Shown here piece after piece: positions 1 to 5,322 of a DNA stretch of 5,995 nucleotides; position 1 is the first letter of the stretch; the number at the start of each line of letters is the position of its first letter. Source of the stretch: an uncultured Acidimicrobiales bacterium (GTDB lineage: Bacteria > Actinomycetota > Acidimicrobiia > Acidimicrobiales > UBA10347); assembly GCA_937942965.1 (NCBI GenBank), contig CALDGN010000374.1, positions 1-5,995 of the forward strand, written 5' to 3'. A program made the translations under genes and the position numbers. The notes under the pieces were generated by a model. The model was not told the DNA's origin. It made no database searches and worked only from the letters and a program-made list of their open reading frames with translations.

Positions 1-2
1 AT

Positions 3-347
3 GCGACGTCGATCGTCGGTGGCTACGACGTTGGCCATGTCACGATCGAGTCCTTCGACACGTCGCAGCCGAACCTCACCCTCGACGTGAAGAACGAGTT
101 TCTCGTGGCCCGAATCGGGACCGAGGTCGTGGCGTCAGTGCCTGACCTCATCACGGTTGTCGACGATGAGACGACCGAACCGATCAATGCTGAGCGACTG
201 CGTTACGGCCAGCGGGTCAGCGTGCTGGGCACCGGCTGTCCACCGATGCTGCGCACACCTGAGGCGCTAGCGGTCGTGGAACCACGGGCGTTCGGATTCG
301 ACTTCGATTTCGTACCGATCGAGCAGCTACACCCGCACCTGGCTTAG
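3..347 (+). CDS. DUF917 / S-methyl-thiohydantoin desulfurase-like protein, C-terminal part (5' end outside window)
   Basis: This is the last 114 codons of a gene that enters from the left edge and ends at TAG 345-347. The frame is open from base 3, and the residues before the internal GTG at 87 (beginning ATSIVGGYDVGHVTIESF) read as ordinary protein, so that GTG is not the start. The tail has features I associate with the DUF917 family: NEFLVAR, VPDLITVVDDETTEPI, the RYGQRVSVLG segment and a closing PRAFGFDFDFVPIE. DUF917 proteins are usually about 350-370 residues, so roughly two thirds is missing. The family includes S-methyl-thiohydantoin desulfurase, and its members often sit near hydantoinase/oxoprolinase genes, but those would lie outside this window. 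The catalytic part is not visible, so the substrate is unknown. The gene converges on the dockerin gene and overlaps its stop codon by four bases. The family call is from memory of conserved segments, without a profile search. Confidence 0.8.
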   Translation, partial: ATSIVGGYDVGHVTIESFDTSQPNLTLDVKNEFLVARIGTEVVASVPDLITVVDDETTEPINAERLRYGQRVSVLGTGCPPMLRTPEALAVVEPRAFGFDFDFVPIEQLHPHLA

Positions 348-1111
348 GCGCCGAGGTAGATCTGGGTGAGTGGATCAGCCAGTGGGCAGGTCGTCGTGGC
401 CGTGCGGTTGCCGACGGAGTACTGAGCGATCAGGAGTGCGTCAACGATCGAAGCGGACCCGTCACAGTTCACATCGATGGTCGGCTCGAGAATCTGGGTG
501 AGTGGGTCACCCAGCGGGCACGAGTTGACGCCGGTGCGGTTGCCGACCGAGAACTGAGCGATCAGGAGAGCATCGACGACGCTGACCGTGTTGTCGCAGT
601 TCACATCGCCGTGCGTCACCGTAGAGACGACACCAGGCACCTCATCGGGGGTGATGTCGGCTGCGTTGCCATCAACAGCGATCACGGTGGAGATCGTCAG
701 GCTGGCCTCGCCAGCAGGAAGTCCCGTGTTTTCGAACGTGACGCTGATCAGGTCCGTTGCCTCAGTCCACCCCTGTGGATCAATCGCCGTGTAGAGCACG
801 GAACCAGGCGTATCGACGTTGCACGAGGCGACCGGAGCGATCGCGGTGCACGACAGTGCGGTCAGCTCGCCGGCGTCGTAGTTGATCGCGCCCTCAAGCG
901 CAGCCGCAGCAGACGCGCCGGGGCTGACCACCAAGGTCACGTCACCGGTTTGGCCGTCGAGGATGACCGCAGACGTCAAGCTCAGCTCGAAGTCGCCACC
1001 TTGGGCATCGGCCTGAGGCATCAGCCCTGCAGACCAACCGCTGGCAACCAGCAGGAGGCCAAGAACTGCGGCGATCAGAACGGAACGAGAGGCATGCGTG
1101 CGAGAGATCAC
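344..1111 (-). CDS. Secreted protein with cohesin-like domain and C-terminal dockerin repeats
   Basis: A 255-residue exported protein. Residues 1-36 form a classical signal peptide: basic n-region (MISRTHASR), hydrophobic core (VLIAAVLGLLLVASG) and a likely cleavage after ADA at 34-36. Residues 38-165 look like a beta-rich cohesin/carbohydrate-binding-type fold, with the segments LEGAINYDAGELTAL, LISVTFENTG and ASLTISTVIAVDGN, and two cysteines (88, 97). Residues 168-255 hold two dockerin-type calcium loops 44 residues apart: ligands D169, N171, D173, D180 and D213, N215, D217, D224, each followed by a VDALLIAQ helix. Each repeat also has a Cys inside the loop (172, 216) and a CPL Cys (198, 242), perhaps disulfide-bonded. 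Dockerins normally bind cohesins, so the protein may self-associate or anchor other exocellular proteins; this is inference. The start is GTG at 1109-1111, chosen because it gives a complete signal peptide; no clear ribosome binding site precedes it. The stop is TAA at 344-346. Confidence 0.82.
   Translation of the reverse strand: MISRTHASRSVLIAAVLGLLLVASGWSAGLMPQADAQGGDFELSLTSAVILDGQTGDVTLVVSPGASAAAALEGAINYDAGELTALSCTAIAPVASCNVDTPGSVLYTAIDPQGWTEATDLISVTFENTGLPAGEASLTISTVIAVDGNAADITPDEVPGVVSTVTHGDVNCDNTVSVVDALLIAQFSVGNRTGVNSCPLGDPLTQILEPTIDVNCDGSASIVDALLIAQYSVGNRTATTTCPLADPLTQIYLGA
362..608 (-). repeat. Direct tandem duplication (132-bp period) encoding the two dockerin repeats
   Basis: Two 115-base copies, 362-476 and 494-608, lie in the same orientation and are offset by exactly 132 bases (44 codons). 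They share blocks such as CTGGGTGAGTGG, GTGCGGTTGCCGAC, ACTGAGCGATCAGGAG and CAGTTCACATCG. Differences fall largely where the encoded residues between conserved motifs vary. At protein level the copies both read DVNCD, VDALLIAQ, SVGNRT, CPL and DPLTQI in that order. The frame-preserving offset and the conserved motifs indicate a duplication kept under protein-level selection, not a mobile or regulatory repeat. Confidence 0.85.
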
Positions 1112-1127
1112 ACGAGCACACTAACGA

Positions 1128-1142
1128 ATCTGGCGGCCAGAT
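1128..1142. promoter_or_regulatory. Perfect 7-bp inverted repeat upstream of the dockerin gene (possible operator)
   Basis: The sequence ATCTGGC-G-GCCAGAT is a perfect palindrome around one central base. It lies in the 69-base gap between the BVMO-hydrolase stop and the dockerin GTG, 17 to 31 bases upstream of that start. Neither strand shows a T-run after it, and the centre is too short for a normal hairpin loop, so a dimeric regulator site fits better than an intrinsic terminator. No convincing -35/-10 pair was seen nearby. Its function is inferred only from symmetry and position. Confidence 0.3.
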
Positions 1143-1180
1143 CACATGAGTCAGACCACCTACGCCGGTAGGCCGTGCCG

Positions 1181-3766
1181 CTACTCGAGCAGGCCGGTGA
1201 TCGCGTCGGCGATTTCGGCGCGGCACGAGGCGGGAGAGATCAGCGTGCCGACGGCGCCGATGCTGGTATGGATCTGGCCGCGCTGTGGAAGATGCGTTGC
1301 CGGACTTCCCGCGGCTTGGAGCGCCTCGACGTAGGCAGCACCCTCGTCGCGGAGTGGATCGAATTGGGCCGTTGCGACGACAGTTGGCGCAAGCCCCGTC
1401 AAGTCGCCTCGGATCGGTGATGCCCGGGGGTCCGAGCGCTGATCTTCGGGGCAATAGTGATCCCAGAACCACGTCATCAGCGATGTTGTGAGCACGTAGC
1501 CGTCGCCGTTGTCGATGTACGACGCCCGGGTCATGTCACAGTCCGTCACCGGCGTGATGAGGACCTGGCCAGCGAGCGCCGGTCCGCCTTCGTCACGGGC
1601 GCGATGTGAAACGACGGCCGCCAGGTTCGCACCCGCTGACCAACCTGCGAGCACGGTCTCGTTGGTCGCCCCAAGCTCGCCACGATTCGCATCGACCCAT
1701 TGCAGCGCTGCCCATGCATCGTCGACTGGAGCGGGGAACGGATGGTCCGGTGCATGGCGGTAGTCGCACGAGATCACCATGGCCCCCGTGCGCACACAAA
1801 GATCACGGCACAGCCCGTCGTTCGAGGTGTAGGAACCAATGACCCAGCCGCCGCCGTGCCAGTAAACGATGACCGGGTGCGGGCCCTCTCCCTCGGGGCG
1901 GTATAGCCGATAGTCGAGGTCGTTCCCGTCGGCACCGGGGAAGGTGCCGTCGATGACCTCGCCGACCTCTGGGCCGGGCGGCGCTGCAGCAGCACCAGTT
2001 GCCGCGAACTCGCGAGCTTCGTCAGGCGACATCGACTCCAGCGCCGGAATGTCCATCTCGGCCATCGCCTGCAACATCATCGAGACGTCGAGTTGCAGCT
2101 CACGGATCAGACCGTCGGCGCATCGGTCCCCCGCCGATCCGCTGCGTTCGAAGCCGAGCCAGTCCTGGGCGACCACGTCGTCGCAGACGGCCCGATAGTT
2201 GCCGACCCCACCGACGTACGGCAGGAACACCCGCGGCTTGCCGGGCACGTTGGCGCCCATGTACCACGAGTCGGTTTGCTCGAACATCGTGATGCTGGCG
2301 CAGTCGGCGACATGGACCTGCCAGCCCGCCTCGGCGGTCTCGGTCGGTTCGAGCGTGTCGGTTCCTTCGTCACGCATCGCGGCGATGCAGTCAGTGACCC
2401 ACTCGACGTGCTGCTCGATCGACACCGCCATGTTCGACAGCACCGACGGGCTCTGCGGGCCCGTGATCATGAACAGGTTCGGGAAACCTCGGGTCATCAG
2501 GCCGAGATAGGTCTGAGGTCCGGCCTCCCACTTCTGCTTGAGCGATTGCCCGTCACGGCCCTCGATGTCGACGCTGACGATTGCGCCGGTCATGGCGTCG
2601 AAGCCGGTCGCATAGACAATGGCGTCGAACTCGCGAGTCGCATCAGTGTTCTCGATGCCGGTCTCGCTGATGGCCACGAACGGGTTCTTGCGCAGGTCGA
2701 CGAGCTCAACGTGATCCCGGTTGAAGGTCTCGTAGTAGTTCGTGTCAAGGCACAGCCGCTTGGTGAAGATCGGATAGTCCTTGGGCACGAGCGTCTCTGC
2801 GAGCTCGGGGTCGTCGACCTTGGCCCGGACCTTGTTGCGGACGAACTCGGCAGCGCCGTCGTTGGCGATCGGGTTGACGCCGAGATCGGCAATCCGTGAC
2901 CCGTAGCCCAAGATGCCTTCGGGGTAGCCGGCCTCGAGGCGCTCGATGCGTTCCTCTTCGGTCAGCATCCACCAGGCCTCGTTGACCTGCGGGAAGGGCA
3001 CCCCGGCCCGCGACAGGCGGGCCTCGTTGCGGTACTCGCGGTAGCGGCCCTTGATGTCGTCGACCTTCGCCGGATCGAGCGGACCGTTGCCTGCCGGAAG
3101 CGAGTAGTTCGGGGTGCGCTGGTAGATCGTGATCTGGCTCGCCTGCTCGGCGATCAGCGGGATCGACTGAATCGCCGAAGAACCGGTGCCGATCACAGCC
3201 ACTCGCTTGCCGGTGAAGTCGACGCCTTCGTGGGGCCAACGTCCGGTCACATAGCTCGGGCCTGCGAACGAGTCAGCGCCCGGGATGTCGACGTCCTTGG
3301 GCACGGACAAACAACCCGTCGCCATGATGTACCACTGCGCGTCGTAGACGTCGCCGGCTTCGGTCGTGACCGACCATCGGCCAGTGTCTTCGTTCCAGAC
3401 GCCCGCGTCGACTCTGGTCTCGAACCGGATGTCGCGTCGCAAGTCGTGCCGCTCGGCGACGTGCTGGAGGTAGCGCAGGATCTCGGGCTGGGTGGCGTAG
3501 CGCTCGGACCACTCCCATTCCTGTTCGAGTTCGGGATCGAAGCTGTAGCTGTAGTCGACCGACTCGATGTCGCAGCGCGCGCCTGGGTAGCGGTTCCAGT
3601 ACCAGGTGCCGCCGACGTCATCTCCAGCTTCGAGGGCGACGGCATTGATGCCCATCTCACGGCACCGGTGCAGCAGGTACAGGCCGGCCATGCCGGCCCC
3701 GACGACGACGGCATCGACCGTGTGCGCGGCAGCCGAGGGCGTGGCGACGGAGGTAGTTGCGCTCAT
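1181..3766 (-). CDS. Baeyer-Villiger monooxygenase fused to HSL-family alpha/beta hydrolase (bifunctional)
   Basis: An 861-residue protein. Residues 1-543 form a whole type I flavin monooxygenase: FAD-binding GAGMAG (23-28), GGTWYWNRYPGARCDIES (52-69), NADPH-binding GTGSSA (193-198), and the BVMO-like segments TKRLCLDTNYYETFNR (335-350) and WYMGANVPGKPRVF (501-514). As I recall phenylacetone monooxygenase (PAMO), its catalytic Asp66 and Arg337 match D66 and R337 here. In the fingerprint FxGxxxHxxxW (167-177), the His position is Val173. Residues about 551-861 form a complete hormone-sensitive-lipase-type hydrolase: oxyanion HGGGW (637-641), GWSAG with nucleophile S710, DPLRDEG with D803, and QIH with H833. 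The expected chemistry is ketone to ester or lactone (FAD, NADPH, O2), then hydrolysis to acid plus alcohol; it appears cytosolic, with no signal peptide or membrane segment. ATG 3766 was chosen because it precedes the FAD domain by about 20 residues and follows the upstream stop by 31 bases; the frame stays open upstream but would overlap the MobA-like gene. Stop TAG 1181-1183. The substrate is unknown. Confidence 0.93.
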   Translation of the reverse strand: MSATTSVATPSAAAHTVDAVVVGAGMAGLYLLHRCREMGINAVALEAGDDVGGTWYWNRYPGARCDIESVDYSYSFDPELEQEWEWSERYATQPEILRYLQHVAERHDLRRDIRFETRVDAGVWNEDTGRWSVTTEAGDVYDAQWYIMATGCLSVPKDVDIPGADSFAGPSYVTGRWPHEGVDFTGKRVAVIGTGSSAIQSIPLIAEQASQITIYQRTPNYSLPAGNGPLDPAKVDDIKGRYREYRNEARLSRAGVPFPQVNEAWWMLTEEERIERLEAGYPEGILGYGSRIADLGVNPIANDGAAEFVRNKVRAKVDDPELAETLVPKDYPIFTKRLCLDTNYYETFNRDHVELVDLRKNPFVAISETGIENTDATREFDAIVYATGFDAMTGAIVSVDIEGRDGQSLKQKWEAGPQTYLGLMTRGFPNLFMITGPQSPSVLSNMAVSIEQHVEWVTDCIAAMRDEGTDTLEPTETAEAGWQVHVADCASITMFEQTDSWYMGANVPGKPRVFLPYVGGVGNYRAVCDDVVAQDWLGFERSGSAGDRCADGLIRELQLDVSMMLQAMAEMDIPALESMSPDEAREFAATGAAAAPPGPEVGEVIDGTFPGADGNDLDYRLYRPEGEGPHPVIVYWHGGGWVIGSYTSNDGLCRDLCVRTGAMVISCDYRHAPDHPFPAPVDDAWAALQWVDANRGELGATNETVLAGWSAGANLAAVVSHRARDEGGPALAGQVLITPVTDCDMTRASYIDNGDGYVLTTSLMTWFWDHYCPEDQRSDPRASPIRGDLTGLAPTVVATAQFDPLRDEGAAYVEALQAAGSPATHLPQRGQIHTSIGAVGTLISPASCRAEIADAITGLLE

Positions 3767-3797
3767 CCCCCAAGGCTCACACAGCTGACGCTGCTTC

Positions 3798-4418
3798 TCA
3801 AACCCCGTACTCGTCGAGGGCAGCGGCGATGTCTTCGGGCCGGTCGAGGCTGCGGAAGGAGCGACCGTCTTCGCCCCACGTGATCCAGCGTTCCGACGGC
3901 ACCTGGACGACCTCAACTCGGTCGAGCAGTGCCCGGAGTCGCCACGCATCACGGTGCTCACGAACGGCAGGGCCGTAGCGGGCGCAGGTCACTTGCGGCA
4001 TGTCCTGGTCGATGGGCACGACGATGTCGCCGCCCGGTTCGAGCGCCAGGTGCAGCAAGGTTTCGGGACGGACGAACGGCTGGTCTGTGGCAACCAACAG
4101 CACATGATGATGCGGCCGGCGATGGAGGAGCGTGAACAACCCGCCGAGCGGCCCGGCCGGCATACCGTCGCCGTCGGGAACAGTTTCGAGACCTGTCCCG
4201 CCATCGTCGGGACCGAGCACCACCACTTCGAGGCCGGTCGCCGCTCCCGCCGCAGCGACGCGTTCGATCATCGTGCGACCGGCCACCGGGGTAGTGGCCT
4301 TGTCCTGACCCATGCGCGTGCTTTTGCCACCGGTCAGCAGGCCGATGCAGACCCGCCGCCCCTTGGGCGCGTCGAGCTGTGCCTCGTACTGCTCCCGCAG
4401 TGAGACGAGGTCAGACAT
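3798..4418 (-). CDS. mobA: MobA-like nucleotidyltransferase (probable molybdenum cofactor guanylyltransferase)
   Basis: A 206-residue protein of the MobA-type NTP-transferase family, near the usual length of about 190-200. MobA transfers GMP from GTP to molybdopterin in the cytosol, making the guanine dinucleotide cofactor. Seen in the sequence: the NTP-binding signature LLTGGKSTRMGQDK (27-40; family consensus LAGGxSxRMGxDK), GPLGGL (89-94), the metal-binding Asp in TDQPF (D112), and a closing SLDRPEDIAAAL (190-201) where MobA usually has an Asn-Thr-Pro-x-Asp-Leu-like segment. About 22 extra residues precede the first strand. ATG 4418 was chosen because it lies just after the upstream gene's stop (22-base gap); the frame is open further but only within that gene. 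No clear ribosome binding site is seen. The signature is not that of CofC of F420 synthesis. No other molybdopterin gene or molybdoenzyme is in view, so it could instead act on another nucleotide substrate; the gene symbol is provisional. Confidence 0.78.
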   Translation of the reverse strand: MSDLVSLREQYEAQLDAPKGRRVCIGLLTGGKSTRMGQDKATTPVAGRTMIERVAAAGAATGLEVVVLGPDDGGTGLETVPDGDGMPAGPLGGLFTLLHRRPHHHVLLVATDQPFVRPETLLHLALEPGGDIVVPIDQDMPQVTCARYGPAVREHRDAWRLRALLDRVEVVQVPSERWITWGEDGRSFRSLDRPEDIAAALDEYGV

Positions 4419-4440
4419 CACTCGCGCCGTTCGTGAATCG

Positions 4441-5313
4441 TTAGCTCGGTGCGAAGGCTTCGAGGGCGGCGTCGTGAGGTGCGCCCTGGCCTTGGGCCGG
4501 GTCGAGTGGGTGGATGCAAACGTGGGTCGCTCCAGCATCGGCGTGGGCTTGCAGCCGGTCTTCGATTTGGTCGACCGTGCCCCACGCAATGATGGCGTCA
4601 ACCAGACGATCGCTCTGGGTCGAGATGTCTTCGTCGCTGAAGCCCATCCGCTTCCACGCGTTCACATAGCCAGGTGCCCGGCTGTAGAAGCGCAGCACCT
4701 TGGCGCCGGTCTCTCGCGCCTGGGTGGCGTCTTCGGTGAGCAAGACCTTTTGCTCGACGTAGAGGCCCGCGTCGGGACCCATGACCTCGCGAGCCATGGC
4801 GGTGTGCTCGGGCGTCGTGTTGTACGGATGCGCGCCGGCACTGCGTTCGGCGGCCAGTTCGAGCATCTTCGGGCCAAGCGCAGCGAGCACCACGGGAACC
4901 GGTTCCGACGGCGAGACGGCGGTGTACATCGCGCCTTCCATCGCGTCGAGGTAGGTGCGCAGGAACGACAGCGGCTTGCCGTATTCGATGCCGCGGACCT
5001 TGTTCACGATCGCCGGGCTGGACACGCCGATGCCGAGGGTCATACGACCGCCGGTCATCTCGGCGATGGTGTTGCCGCCCTGGAGCATGACGCCGGGATG
5101 GCGGTGATAAATGTTCGCGATGCCCGTGGCCAGGCCCAGCGTCGAGGTGTTGGCGCCCACGGTCGCGAGCTGGGCGAACGGGTCACGCCCCATCGTCTCG
5201 CCGACCCACAGGGTCTCGTAGCCGAGCTCCTCGACTCGTTGGCCAAAGGCCACCACATCGGTTCCGCTAAGGCCTTCGGGCGAGAACCAAACGCCCCGGG
5301 TGCATGTCGTCAT
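4441..5313 (-). CDS. LLM-class F420-dependent oxidoreductase (TIGR03620 / MSMEG_4141-like)
   Basis: A 290-residue luciferase-like TIM-barrel protein, full length for its family. Recognisable segments are ELGYETLWVGE (29-39), ATGIANIYHRHP (62-73), GGRMTLGIGVSSP (88-100), PVVLAALGPKMLELAAERS (140-158) followed by AGAHPYNTTPEH (159-170), and a C-terminal WGTVDQIEDRL (244-254). These match actinobacterial enzymes that use deazaflavin F420 for hydride transfer, and I recognise the overall pattern as the TIGR03620 group. Members oxidise or reduce varied substrates such as alcohols, ketones and enones; the exact reaction cannot be read here. The alternative is an FMN-dependent luciferase-family monooxygenase, judged less likely. 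There is no signal peptide, so it is cytosolic. The ATG at 5311-5313 is 9 bases after the methyltransferase stop, so the two are almost certainly co-transcribed; the stop TAA is at 4441-4443. Confidence 0.88.
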   Translation of the reverse strand: MTTCTRGVWFSPEGLSGTDVVAFGQRVEELGYETLWVGETMGRDPFAQLATVGANTSTLGLATGIANIYHRHPGVMLQGGNTIAEMTGGRMTLGIGVSSPAIVNKVRGIEYGKPLSFLRTYLDAMEGAMYTAVSPSEPVPVVLAALGPKMLELAAERSAGAHPYNTTPEHTAMAREVMGPDAGLYVEQKVLLTEDATQARETGAKVLRFYSRAPGYVNAWKRMGFSDEDISTQSDRLVDAIIAWGTVDQIEDRLQAHADAGATHVCIHPLDPAQGQGAPHDAALEAFAPS

Positions 5314-5322
5314 GCGGCGACG

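Noticed and set aside
87..347. DUF917-like gene as a complete 86-residue protein starting at GTG 87
   Set aside because: The frame is open to the left edge and the upstream residues read like the same domain, so this is the tail of a longer gene.
1128..1142. Intrinsic terminator for the operon
   Set aside because: There is no T-run on either strand after the inverted repeat, and the central spacer is one base, too short for a normal hairpin loop.
611..1171. 186-codon open frame on the + strand
   Set aside because: It is antisense to the signal peptide and cohesin-like domain of the dockerin protein; the composition is Arg-rich and no motif is seen.
942..1472. 176-codon minus-strand frame bridging the hydrolase end and the dockerin start
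   Set aside because: It overlaps two well-supported genes in another frame and is dominated by Arg/Pro/Ser, as expected from out-of-frame GC-rich sequence.
2093..2899. 268-codon open frame on the + strand
   Set aside because: It runs antisense to the BVMO-hydrolase coding sequence, has no recognisable domain, and is a typical shadow frame of GC-rich DNA.
3230..3883. 217-codon open frame on the + strand
   Set aside because: It is antisense to the N-terminal FAD domain of the BVMO, whose protein motifs are unmistakable.
3767..3961. Upstream extension of the BVMO-hydrolase frame by 65 codons to an earlier start
   Set aside because: The added residues are low-information and overlap the end of the MobA-like gene in another frame; the FAD-binding domain begins naturally after ATG 3766.
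4419..4601. Upstream extension of the MobA-like frame by 61 codons
   Set aside because: It lies mostly inside the F420-oxidoreductase gene in another frame and has no MobA features; ATG 4418 follows that gene's stop by 22 bases.
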